Shown here: piece after piece, positions 33,758-41,791 of the stretch
How the letters are laid out: the number at the start of each line of letters is the position of its first letter
Numbering within the stretch: position 1 is the first letter of the stretch
DNA from: DASYUM01 sp036001225
GTDB lineage: Bacteria > Methylomirabilota > Methylomirabilia > Rokubacteriales > DASRDR01
Direction of reading: 5' to 3'
Length of the DNA: 48,058 nucleotides
NCBI GenBank assembly: GCA_036001225.1
Contig: DASYUM010000002.1
Coordinates: 1-48,058, forward strand
Made by a program: the position numbers and the translations under genes
Notes under the pieces: generated by a model
The model's database searches: none
Seen by the model: the letters and a program-made list of their open reading frames with translations, nothing else
Told to the model about the DNA's origin: nothing

Positions 33758-34416
33758 CCCGGGGCGCCGCGATTGGCGTGGCACTGCTGGCGTTGCTCGT
33801 CGCACTGCCGCCGGCGGCGGGTCAGCCCGCCCGCCCGGGCGCCGCCCTGGTATTGGAGACGGGCGGGACGCCGGCGCCGGCCTTCCGGCCGTACACCGAG
33901 ATCCCGGCCGGCACGACGATCTCACTCGCCGGCGGTGCGCGGGTGGTCTTCGTGCACTACCGGACCTGCCGCACCGTGACGGTGGTCGGCGGGACGGTCA
34001 CCGTCACCGCCGAGGCCTACGCCCCGGCGGGCGGCGCCGCCGCCACCGAGACGCCGGCGCCGTGCCCGCGGCCGGTGACCCTCACCCGCGGCGGCGAGGT
34101 TGTCGTGGGCGGCTTCCTCACCCGGTCCATCGGCCCCGCGCTCACGCTCGCGCCCCGGCCGAGCTTCGTTCTGGCCGGACCCCGCAGCGGTGACTTCACC
34201 GCCGTCCGCGTCTCCCAAGAGGGACGCGAGGTCCTGACCGTGCCGCTGACCGGCGCCGGCCTCCACTGGCCGGCCGGCGCGCCGGCGCTGACGGTGAGCA
34301 CGGTGTACGACCTCGTGCTCTTGCCGGCGAGCCCGGAGGCGCCGCTGACCCTCCGCTTCCGGGTGGCGGCTCCCGAGGCGGTCGGCGAGGCCCTCACCGT
34401 CATCAGCGTCGAGTAG
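33754..34416 (+). CDS. Exported FecR-like protein in caspase/cyclase operon
   Basis: A 220-aa protein with a Sec signal peptide (GAAIGVALLALLVALPPAAG). The mature part is beta-rich. Residues about 45-85 (YTEIPAGTTISLAGGARVVFVHYRTCRTVTVVGG) look like a FecR-type fold, the kind often encoded beside CHASE2 cyclases; two cysteines (RTCRTV, APCPRP) might form a disulfide. The C-terminal half (SFVLAGPRSGDFTAVRVSQEG) is another beta domain. Its GTG start overlaps the caspase stop by 4 nt (GTGA). It probably acts in the periplasm, perhaps as the ligand-sensing partner of the CHASE2 protein. The family call is tentative, the operon link strong. Confidence 0.65.
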   Translation: MTRGAAIGVALLALLVALPPAAGQPARPGAALVLETGGTPAPAFRPYTEIPAGTTISLAGGARVVFVHYRTCRTVTVVGGTVTVTAEAYAPAGGAAATETPAPCPRPVTLTRGGEVVVGGFLTRSIGPALTLAPRPSFVLAGPRSGDFTAVRVSQEGREVLTVPLTGAGLHWPAGAPALTVSTVYDLVLLPASPEAPLTLRFRVAAPEAVGEALTVISVE

Positions 34417-34436
34417 GCGAGGCGGCGCTGAGATCC

Positions 34437-36545
34437 GTGAGCGCGCCGGGGCGCCGTCACTATCGCGAGCTGACCTGCGCGCTGGCGGCGCTCCTGGCGG
34501 TCACCGCCGCCGCGTGGGCCCGGCCGCCGGTGGCCGCCGACGGTCCGCTCCTCGACCTTCTCGTCGGGGCCCGGGCCGCGCTCACTCGCTCGGAGCGGGC
34601 AGTCGAGGACGCGGCCGTCGCCGTCATCGCCCTCGATCCGGAGAGCCTCGCCGCCCCCGAGCTCGCGCCCTACCCGCGGGCGTTCCTGGCGCCGGCGTGG
34701 GCCACCGTCCTCGACGGGGTCCTGGCGGCCGGCGCCCGCGCCGTGGGGTTCGACCTGCTCCTGGCCTACAGCGCGAACCGCTTCACGCCCGATTTCGACC
34801 GTCCGTTCCTCGCCGCGCTGGACCGGCACCGGGCGCGCGTCGTCCTCGCCCGCTCGGCCACGACCCTGCCCGCGCCGCCGTTCCTGGCCGCGCTCGGCCA
34901 CGACCCGGCCGCGCTCGGGCTCGCCGAGCTGCCGGCCGACCCCGACGGCCGCCACCGCCACGTGCGCGCCGGCTACGATGTCGCCGGCACCGGGCCGCTG
35001 CCGAGCCTCGCCGCGGCGCTGCTCCAGCGGGCGGGAGCGGCGCCGATGCCGACCCACGTGCTCGTCGCCCCGCGGCGGCATCTCGAGGCGCTGCCCACCT
35101 ACGCGCTGATCGACGTCCTCCGCTGCGCGGCCGACGCCCCCGCCACGCTCGCCCGGGCCTTTGGCGGCAAAGCCGTCCTCGTCGGGACGACGCTCCCCGA
35201 AGAGGACCGCCGGGTCTCCTCGAGCCGGTTCCTGCCGTCGCCTCGGCGTGACGGGCCGCCGCTGGCCCCCTGCGGCCTCCGCCGCCTCGCGGCCTCGGAC
35301 CCCGATTCGGCCAGCGTGCCGGCTGTCTTTCTGCACGCGGCGGCGGTGGACGCGGTGCTGGCCGGCCGGGTGACGCGGGAAGCGCCGCCGGCCGCCGTCA
35401 CCGGACTCACCGCGCTGACCGCGATCCTCGGCGCGGCCACCGGGCTCGCGCTGGCGCCGTGGCTCGCGGTGGCGGCGACGGCCGGGCTGGCCGCGCTCCT
35501 GCTGGGCGCGGCGATGGGGGCTCTCATGGCGGATCTCTGGATTCCCGTCGCGCTCCCGCTCGCCGCGCTGGGGGCCGCCCCCGCCCTCGCCTACGTGGTC
35601 CGTTACCTGGTGGAGGAGCGGGCCCGCCGGCGGATCCAGCACGCCTTCGGCCGCTATCTGGCGCCGGCCATCGTCGACCGCCTGGCCGCCGATCCCGCGG
35701 CCCTCCGCCTGGGCGGTGAACGGCGTGAGGTGACCGTCATGTTCGCCGACCTCGCGGGCTTCACCGCGCTCTCGGGCCGCGTGGAGCCGGAGACCCTCAC
35801 TCGCCTCACCAACCGGTATCTCGGGCTGCTCGTCAGCGAGGTGGAAGCGACCGGCGGCTACGTGGACAAGTTCATCGGCGACGCGGTGATGGCGCTGTGG
35901 GGCGTGCCGGCCGACGACCCCCGCCACGCCCAGAACGGGATCCGGGCGGCGATCGCCGCCGCCCGGCGGGTCCGAGATGAATGCCTGGCCGCCGAGGCGC
36001 GCGGCGAGCCGGGGTTCGCCGTGCATATCGGCCTCAATTCGGGGCCCGCCATCGTCGGCAACGTGGGCACCGACCGGCGATACAACTACACCGCCGTCGG
36101 CGAGACCGTGAACATCGCCGCCCGCCTCGAGAAGGTGCCGGACGCGTACGCCTGCGCCGTGGTCGTCGGGCCGCGGACCGCCGAGCTGGCTCGGGACGAG
36201 TTCCTCCTGCGCGAGCTGGACGCCATCCACCTCAAGGGGCTGGCGGTCCCGCTCCCGATCTTCGAGCCGGTCGCCGAGCAGGCGCGGGCGACGGTCGAGC
36301 AGCGCGGCCAGGTCCGCCTCTTCGGCGAGGCCCTGGCCCACTACCGGACCCTCCGCTTCGCCGACGCGTACGCCGCCTGGGACGCGCTCGCTCGCGCCGA
36401 GCGCGGGATCGACAAGGACGAGCCCCCGCCCGGCCCGGCCGCGCGGATGGCCGAGCGCGCCCGAGTGCTGGCGGCGAATCCGCCGGGGCGGCCGTGGGAT
36501 GGCGGCTGGCCGCCGACGGCGGCGGGGGCCCGCCGGCCGGAATAG
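34437..36545 (+). CDS. CHASE2-domain class III nucleotide cyclase
   Basis: A 702-aa membrane receptor cyclase. One N-terminal helix (LAALLAVTAAAW) leads into an extracytoplasmic CHASE2 domain (about 35-310; AVAVIALDPESL, GARAVGFDLLLAY). Three close-packed helices (about 320-395) follow, then a cytoplasmic class III cyclase domain. The two metal-binding aspartates are present (Asp438 in MFADLAGFT, Asp482 in FIGDAVMALWG), as are Lys478 and the transition-state Asn and Arg in GETVNIAARLE, so it should be active. The base specificity (cAMP or cGMP) is unresolved because the second specificity position is Asn-like (RYNYTAVG). It ends the caspase operon, 20 nt after the FecR-like gene, starting at GTG. 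Confidence 0.9.
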   Translation: MSAPGRRHYRELTCALAALLAVTAAAWARPPVAADGPLLDLLVGARAALTRSERAVEDAAVAVIALDPESLAAPELAPYPRAFLAPAWATVLDGVLAAGARAVGFDLLLAYSANRFTPDFDRPFLAALDRHRARVVLARSATTLPAPPFLAALGHDPAALGLAELPADPDGRHRHVRAGYDVAGTGPLPSLAAALLQRAGAAPMPTHVLVAPRRHLEALPTYALIDVLRCAADAPATLARAFGGKAVLVGTTLPEEDRRVSSSRFLPSPRRDGPPLAPCGLRRLAASDPDSASVPAVFLHAAAVDAVLAGRVTREAPPAAVTGLTALTAILGAATGLALAPWLAVAATAGLAALLLGAAMGALMADLWIPVALPLAALGAAPALAYVVRYLVEERARRRIQHAFGRYLAPAIVDRLAADPAALRLGGERREVTVMFADLAGFTALSGRVEPETLTRLTNRYLGLLVSEVEATGGYVDKFIGDAVMALWGVPADDPRHAQNGIRAAIAAARRVRDECLAAEARGEPGFAVHIGLNSGPAIVGNVGTDRRYNYTAVGETVNIAARLEKVPDAYACAVVVGPRTAELARDEFLLRELDAIHLKGLAVPLPIFEPVAEQARATVEQRGQVRLFGEALAHYRTLRFADAYAAWDALARAERGIDKDEPPPGPAARMAERARVLAANPPGRPWDGGWPPTAAGARRPE

Positions 36546-36682
36546 CCGCCCCGCGGCGGGCGTCTCACCACCAGGGCGGCGGTCTCGACGCAGGTTCAGG
36601 TCCGGGAGTCCTCCCTCCCCGGCCGGGCGCCGGGGCTGCCGCCTCCCGTCCCTGCCGACCCGATCAGGTGTCCCTTGGTGCC

Positions 36683-36711
36683 TTGACATTTGGTTATTAC
36701 AATTGCAATAG
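36683..36711 (+). promoter_or_regulatory. AT-rich promoter of XRE gene, possibly leaderless
   Basis: A consensus TTGACA (36683-36688) is followed at 17 bp by CAATAG (36706-36711). With that -10 the start would fall at about 36718-36721, on or next to the ATG at 36721. The palindrome ATTGCAAT (36702-36709) overlaps the -10 and could be an operator for the regulator itself. The stretch is conspicuously AT-rich compared with everything around it. Confidence 0.55.
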
Positions 36712-36720
36712 CCACTACGG

Positions 36721-37461
36721 ATGCGGACAGCGATAGGGATCGCGATCAGACGTCACCGAAGCGAGTTAGGCCTCTCCCAGAACGCCCTGGCGAAACGGGC
36801 CGGCGTGTCGCAAGGCTACGTGTCTCTGCTCGAAGCGGGCAGCCGTTCGCATGTGAGCGTCGGCATCGTTCGCCGGCTCGCCGACGCCTTGCAGGTCTCC
36901 ATCCATCACCTATTGGAGAAGGAGCACCAGCCGATGCCGCGCGTGGGCCGAACCGAGATGTGGCTCTACCAAATGAGAGAGCGAGACGACTGGACCTATG
37001 ACGATTATTGTCGTGAAGTCCGGGAAGGGCGATTGCTTTATCGAAGCTGGGACGAGTCTACGAGCATGATCTATCGGCTCGGGGGGAGGTTGCCGCTTCC
37101 GGGCGACCTGATCGTCCTCTTCTTCGTACCGACCGGAGGTCGCCGGCCTGGTCTCTGCGGGATTGGGGTGATTACGGAGTTCACCAGGGAGCGGCAGCTC
37201 CGATTTCGCGCCCTCCCGCCAACCGAGACGGTGCAACAGAGCCCGCGGTGGAGTTCCAAGGCCCAGCGGCTACTCGAGGCGATCCGGGCTGGAACCGTGG
37301 CGGAGGGTACGATGTGGCGCGTCACGCGCCGTGAACACATCAAGGGGCTTTGGGCCGAACTCTACGACGAGTTGAGCGGCCGGTGGGCGAGCGACTGGGC
37401 CCGCCGTGGGTCGAGTGCGGTGCCGAGCCGGCCGATTGAAGGGGCGGGCGCTCCGCGGTAG
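36721..37461 (+). CDS. XRE-family regulator with C-terminal PUA/EVE-like domain
   Basis: A 246-aa protein. Residues 4-66 are an XRE/Cro helix-turn-helix (RRHRSELGLSQNALAKRAGV, SQGYVSLLEAGSR). Residues about 78-190 look like a PUA-superfamily domain of the EVE kind: MWLYQMRERDDWTYDDY at the start, then LPLPGDLIVLFFVP and GLCGIGVITEF. EVE domains bind modified bases in DNA or RNA, and fusions with DNA-binding domains occur near defence and restriction genes. This second assignment is my reading of the pattern, not certain. No ribosome site precedes the ATG. Codon use is less GC-biased than its neighbours. It sits between the cyclase operon and aspartate kinase, on the same strand. Confidence 0.7.
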   Translation: MRTAIGIAIRRHRSELGLSQNALAKRAGVSQGYVSLLEAGSRSHVSVGIVRRLADALQVSIHHLLEKEHQPMPRVGRTEMWLYQMRERDDWTYDDYCREVREGRLLYRSWDESTSMIYRLGGRLPLPGDLIVLFFVPTGGRRPGLCGIGVITEFTRERQLRFRALPPTETVQQSPRWSSKAQRLLEAIRAGTVAEGTMWRVTRREHIKGLWAELYDELSGRWASDWARRGSSAVPSRPIEGAGAPR

Positions 37462-37474
37462 CATGGCGAGCGCC

Positions 37475-38701
37475 ATGGGTCTGTTCGTCCAGAAGTACGG
37501 GGGCTCGTCGGTCGCCGACCCCGAGAAGGTCAAGGGCGTGGCTTTCCGGGTCGTCGAGACCGCCAAGGCCGGCCACCGGGTCATCGTGGTGGTCTCGGCG
37601 ATGGGAAAGACGACCGACGGCCTCATCCGGCTCGCCCACGAGGTCACGCCCGCCCCTAACGAGCGCGAGCTGGATATGCTGCTCGCCACCGGCGAGCAGG
37701 TCTCGATCGCGCTCCTGGCGATGGCGATCGAGGGGCTCGGGTATCGGGCCCGCTCCTTCACCGGCGAGCAGGCCGGCATCCGCACGGACCGCGCTCACAC
37801 CCGGGCCCGCATCGTGGGCATCGACGGCGACAAGGTCCGACGCGCGCTCGACGACGGCCACGTCGCCATCGTGGCCGGCTTCCAGGGGGTGACGGCCGAG
37901 GACGACATCACCACGCTCGGCCGCGGGGGCTCCGATCTCACCGCGGTGGCACTGGCGGCGGCGCTGGGCGCGGACGTCTGCGAGATCTACACCGACGTGG
38001 ACGGCGTCTACACCGCCGACCCCGCCATCGTGCCCGAGGCGCGGAAGCTCGTCCGGGTCTCCTACGACGAGATGCTGGAGATGGCCAGCCTGGGCGCCCG
38101 GGTGCTCCAGGCGCGCTCGGTCGAGTTCGCGAAGAAGTACGGGGTCCCGGTCCACGTCCGCTCGAGCTTCAAGGCCGACCCCGGCACGCTGGTCACCACG
38201 GAGGACGCCAACATGGAAGCGGTGCTCGTGACCGGCGTGACCCACGACCGCTCGCAGGCCAAGGTGTCGATCCTGCGGGTACCCGATCGACCGGGGATCG
38301 CCGCCCAGGTGTTCGGGGCGGTGGCCGACCACGGCATCGTGGTGGACATGATCGTCCAGAACATCAGTCGCGACGGCTACACCGACATCTCGTTCACGCT
38401 GCCGCGGACCGATCGCGAGAAGGCGGTCGGCGTCCTGACCGAGGTCGGCCGGCGGGTGGGCGCCGAGGGCGTGACCCACGACGACCGGATCGCCAAGGTC
38501 TCGATCGTGGGCGTCGGGATGCGGAGCCACTCCGGCGTGGCGGCGCGCATGTTCCAAGCCCTCTCCCGGGAAGGGATCAACATCCAGATGATCTCGACGT
38601 CCGAGATCGCGGTGTCGTGCGTGATCGAGGACAAGTACACCGAGCTGGCGGTGCGCGCCCTCCACGACACCTTCCAGCTCGCCGCCGCCGGCGCGAGCTG
38701 A
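37475..38701 (+). CDS. lysC: Aspartate kinase
   Basis: A 408-aa enzyme phosphorylating aspartate, the entry step to lysine, threonine and methionine. It begins MGLFVQKYGGSSVADPEKV, the ATP-binding KxGGSS signature, with ATGEQVSIALLAMA and GRGGSDLTAVALA further in. The C-terminal third holds two ACT domains (SILRVPDRPGIAAQVFG; SIVGVGMRSHSGVAARMF) for feedback inhibition, as in the 404-411-aa monofunctional kinases. An upstream in-frame ATG (37463) would add MASA; family starts favour 37475. A TAGCAT at 37459-37464 could be a -10 giving a near-leaderless mRNA. Functionally it belongs with hom and thrC about 10 kb upstream. Confidence 0.94.
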   Translation: MGLFVQKYGGSSVADPEKVKGVAFRVVETAKAGHRVIVVVSAMGKTTDGLIRLAHEVTPAPNERELDMLLATGEQVSIALLAMAIEGLGYRARSFTGEQAGIRTDRAHTRARIVGIDGDKVRRALDDGHVAIVAGFQGVTAEDDITTLGRGGSDLTAVALAAALGADVCEIYTDVDGVYTADPAIVPEARKLVRVSYDEMLEMASLGARVLQARSVEFAKKYGVPVHVRSSFKADPGTLVTTEDANMEAVLVTGVTHDRSQAKVSILRVPDRPGIAAQVFGAVADHGIVVDMIVQNISRDGYTDISFTLPRTDREKAVGVLTEVGRRVGAEGVTHDDRIAKVSIVGVGMRSHSGVAARMFQALSREGINIQMISTSEIAVSCVIEDKYTELAVRALHDTFQLAAAGAS

Positions 38702-38734
38702 CCCGCCTCGCCCCGGCCGGGTGAAGGGCCTCCC

Positions 38735-41700
38735 TCAGGGTCGGGCCGGGCCCTTGCGCAGCACCTCCGAGGGGTCTTCACCCGTGATCGGCCCCAGTTG
38801 GGTCAGCGCGCGCCGCGCCCACTGGGTGAGATCCGGCTCCACGCCCGGACGCGTCACCAGCTTCTTCAGGAGGATGGAGGCTTCCCGCGGCATCTGGCGG
38901 GCCAGGTAGCTCTGGATCGCGCCCTGCAGGCCGCGGGCGGCCCAGGGGGGGCTCTCCGGATAGAGGTACGTGGCCCCGAGGTAGGCGGCGATGGCCGCCT
39001 CGTGCTCTCCGCGCGCCCGGTGCAGTTCGCCCAGATAGACGTGGGCGGGTGCCGCCACCGCCGGCTCCCCGGTGTCGCGCGCGGCTTCGAGAGCCTGGCG
39101 GGCGGCGTCCCACTGCTGGGCGATGACGAGGTAGTGGCCACGGGTCAGCTGGATGGCGGGGGCGAGCGGGTGGGCGGGGAAGCGGGCAAGGAACGTGTCG
39201 GCGGCGGCGACGGCCCGGTCGCGACGACCCTGGACGTCCTGGGCGCGGATCATCAGCGCGAGCGCGCGCGGGCCCCGGGGGTCGTCGGCCGGCGCCTCAC
39301 GGAGGAAGCCGTCGAGCGCTCGCTCCGCCTCGAGACCGTCACCCAGCGCGAGAGCCGCCTCGGCCAGGCCGAGCCAGGCATCGCCCCGGAGCCCGCCGTC
39401 GCGGGCCCGGGCCAGGATCTCCGCGTACGTCTGCCGGGCCAGGGCCGGTCGCTGCTGGGCCGCCGCTTCGGCCAGCAGGGTGAGGGCATCCGGGACGTAC
39501 TCGCTGGTCGGCTGGTCGTGGAGCAGCCGCTTGACCCAGGTCTCGACCGCATCCACCTCCCCGCCGTCGAGCGCGGTCCGGGCCAGGCCGTACAGCAGGA
39601 GCGCGGCGTAGGGGTGGGTGGGATAGCGATCCACGAAGCCCGTCGCCCGCTCGCGGAAGAGCTGGTCGTCGCGCCGCCGGACCGCCGCCAGCACCAGGGC
39701 GTAGGAGGCGGGGACGGCGACCTCGGGCGCGGTGGCGAGCCGGGCGACGCCGAGCGCCTTCTCGGCTTCGCTCAGCTGATTCCGGGCCAGGGCGGCCAGC
39801 CCGGCCCCGAGCGAGTTCGACGGCTCGGCCGGCGCCCAGTAGGCGGCCCAGCCGAACTGCTGCTCGGCGGCGTCGAACTGGCTCAGGTGATAGCGAGCCA
39901 CCCCGAGGGCCCGGCGCAGCAGTGCCTGGAGGGCCGGCGCCTGGATCCGTGGCGTCAGCGGCTCCAGCTCCTGGACCGCGCGCTCGTACTCCTTGGCCCG
40001 GACCAGCAGGATGCCCCGATTCAGCGCCAGCGTGTCGGCGAGGGGGTGCGACGGCGCGAGCTTCCCCAGCTCCTGGAGCGCCGCCAGGCTCTGCGCCTCG
40101 TGTCCCTGTCGGAGCGCGACCTCGGCAATGGCGAGGTACGCGAGCACCGCGACGTCGAAGTCGGTCGCCAGCCGCGCTTCCTCCCATTCGCGAAGCGCGG
40201 ACTCCGGCTCGCCGTCCTTGAAGAGGGCCCAGCCGAGGGCCAGCCGGCTCGCCCCCGCCCGCGGCGAGGCGGGGAAGTCGCGGAGGACCAGGCGAAAGAG
40301 GGCGGCCGCGCGGTTGGCGTCGTTGCCGCGGGCGGCGCCTTCGCCGGTCAAGATGAGGAGCCCTTCCCGCAGCTCGGGCAGCACGCCCGCTTGAAGCAGC
40401 GCCTCGCCCTCGCTGCGCGCATCGCCGGGCCGCCCGGCTCGCAGGGCGAGCAGTCCCAACCGGTAGGCGGCCCGCTGGGCGATGGCTTCGACCTTTCCCG
40501 TCTCCCGGAGCACCCGGTAATGACGCTCGGCCTCGGCCGCCCCGCCCTGCCGCTCGACGCCCTCGGCGAGGCGGTAGGTGGCGTATTCGGTCAGGCGGGG
40601 GTCGAGCTGAACGGCCAGGAGCTGGCGATAGGTGTCCACCGCCTCGCCGGTGGCGTTGCGGCGCGCGGCGTCATCGGCGATGAGGAGAAGGACCGGCGGC
40701 AGCAGTGGGTCGCGGGCGGAGTCGGCCGCGAGCAGCCGGGCCGTCTCCTGCGCCCGCGTGGGGTCGCCGAGACCCAGGTACGCGCGCACCAGGCCGGCGC
40801 GGAGCTGGGTCATCAGCTCGGCTCGCGGGCCAGCCCCCTGAGCCCACAGGAAGCGCCGGACCGCGTCGTCCGGCATCCCCCGGTCGAGGGCGACCCAGCC
40901 CGACTGGACGATGGCGTCGGCCCGGAGGGGGTGGCTCGCCGATACCGTCGCCAGGAAGCTGTCGAGGGCCTGGAGCGCCGGCTCGGATTGGCGCAGGCGG
41001 GCGAGCGCCACGCCCCGCCAGAAGAGCAGCTCTTCGGCCACCGCCGGCGGGGGCCCCGCCGCCGCCACCCCGTCCCAGAGGGGCAGCGCCTCGTCGGGAC
41101 GGCCGGCCAGCAGGCGCCCCACGCCGTCGAGGAAACGGGCGACCAGCGCCCCCGCCGGTGGAGCGCCCGCCGCCCCGGCCGCCGCCAGCTGGCGCTCGGC
41201 CTCCGTAAGATCGCCGCGCCGGAGCGCGACCCAGCCCGCCCCCAGGGCGGCCGACGGGAGCAGGTCGGCCGGGGGGTTCAGCGCGAGCGCGGTCCGGTAC
41301 CGGCGCTCGGCCTCGTCGAGGCGTCCCTCCCGGACCGCGATCTCGGCCAGCCAGACGTACGCGGTCGCGGCGTGGGCACCCCGCGGGTCCCTCTGGACGC
41401 TGTCCTCGAGCGCCTCCCGCGCCCCCCGCAGGTCGCCCTGAAGCACCCGATGGATACCGCACTCGGCCCGCGCCGCCGGTCGCCCGAAGCCGAAGGCGCA
41501 GGCCGTGCTCGACTCGCGCGCCGGTGGCGAGGGCTTGGGCACAGCGGTGAGGAACCGCGGCAGCGGCGGGGCTCCGAGGTCCACGGTCGGAGCGGGCACC
41601 GGCGGCGGCGCTGGCGGATCGAGGGGCGGGCGCGCGAGGTTGAGCGAGAGCGGCACGACGGTCACCGGGAGCTCGGGCATCGGGAACTCGACGGGGCGGG

Positions 41701-41791
41701 CGGCCGCCGCCGGCCGGGCGGCGAACGGCAGCGCCAGGAGCATGACAAGCGCGCTCACCGCGTGCCTCCGAGCCGGCCGACGAGAGCTCAC
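38735..41791 (-). CDS. Large periplasmic TPR-repeat protein
   Basis: A 1018-aa exported protein with an N-terminal signal (ALVMLLALPFAARPAAAA). A proline-rich linker follows (residues about 55-75, PPLDPPAPPPVPAPT), and from about residue 110 an almost continuous solenoid of tetratricopeptide-type hairpins runs to the end (e.g. YVWLAEIAVREGRLDEAERR, ALARNQLSEAEKALGVARL). There is no catalytic motif. The GTG start overlaps the stop of the upstream TPR gene by 4 nt, so both are made together and may form one scaffold. Roles in envelope or polysaccharide assembly (as for YfgC/BamD/PelB-like TPR proteins) are possible. It converges with the aspartate kinase gene, 33 nt apart. Confidence 0.8.
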   Translation of the reverse strand: MSSRRPARRHAVSALVMLLALPFAARPAAAARPVEFPMPELPVTVVPLSLNLARPPLDPPAPPPVPAPTVDLGAPPLPRFLTAVPKPSPPARESSTACAFGFGRPAARAECGIHRVLQGDLRGAREALEDSVQRDPRGAHAATAYVWLAEIAVREGRLDEAERRYRTALALNPPADLLPSAALGAGWVALRRGDLTEAERQLAAAGAAGAPPAGALVARFLDGVGRLLAGRPDEALPLWDGVAAAGPPPAVAEELLFWRGVALARLRQSEPALQALDSFLATVSASHPLRADAIVQSGWVALDRGMPDDAVRRFLWAQGAGPRAELMTQLRAGLVRAYLGLGDPTRAQETARLLAADSARDPLLPPVLLLIADDAARRNATGEAVDTYRQLLAVQLDPRLTEYATYRLAEGVERQGGAAEAERHYRVLRETGKVEAIAQRAAYRLGLLALRAGRPGDARSEGEALLQAGVLPELREGLLILTGEGAARGNDANRAAALFRLVLRDFPASPRAGASRLALGWALFKDGEPESALREWEEARLATDFDVAVLAYLAIAEVALRQGHEAQSLAALQELGKLAPSHPLADTLALNRGILLVRAKEYERAVQELEPLTPRIQAPALQALLRRALGVARYHLSQFDAAEQQFGWAAYWAPAEPSNSLGAGLAALARNQLSEAEKALGVARLATAPEVAVPASYALVLAAVRRRDDQLFRERATGFVDRYPTHPYAALLLYGLARTALDGGEVDAVETWVKRLLHDQPTSEYVPDALTLLAEAAAQQRPALARQTYAEILARARDGGLRGDAWLGLAEAALALGDGLEAERALDGFLREAPADDPRGPRALALMIRAQDVQGRRDRAVAAADTFLARFPAHPLAPAIQLTRGHYLVIAQQWDAARQALEAARDTGEPAVAAPAHVYLGELHRARGEHEAAIAAYLGATYLYPESPPWAARGLQGAIQSYLARQMPREASILLKKLVTRPGVEPDLTQWARRALTQLGPITGEDPSEVLRKGPARP

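Noticed and set aside
30137..33925. 1262-aa minus-strand open frame antisense to the second caspase
   Set aside because: It mirrors the Ala/Arg/Glu repeats of the plus strand as low-complexity Gly/Leu/Val sequence, with no recognisable domain or ribosome site.
36546..36682. Small gene or RNA between the cyclase and XRE genes
   Set aside because: No open frame with a ribosome site and no tRNA-like fold seen; the stretch appears to be an ordinary spacer ending in the XRE promoter.
34017..36689. 890-aa minus-strand open frame antisense to the CHASE2 cyclase
   Set aside because: Gly/Arg-rich shadow; the plus strand encodes complete cyclase catalytic motifs.
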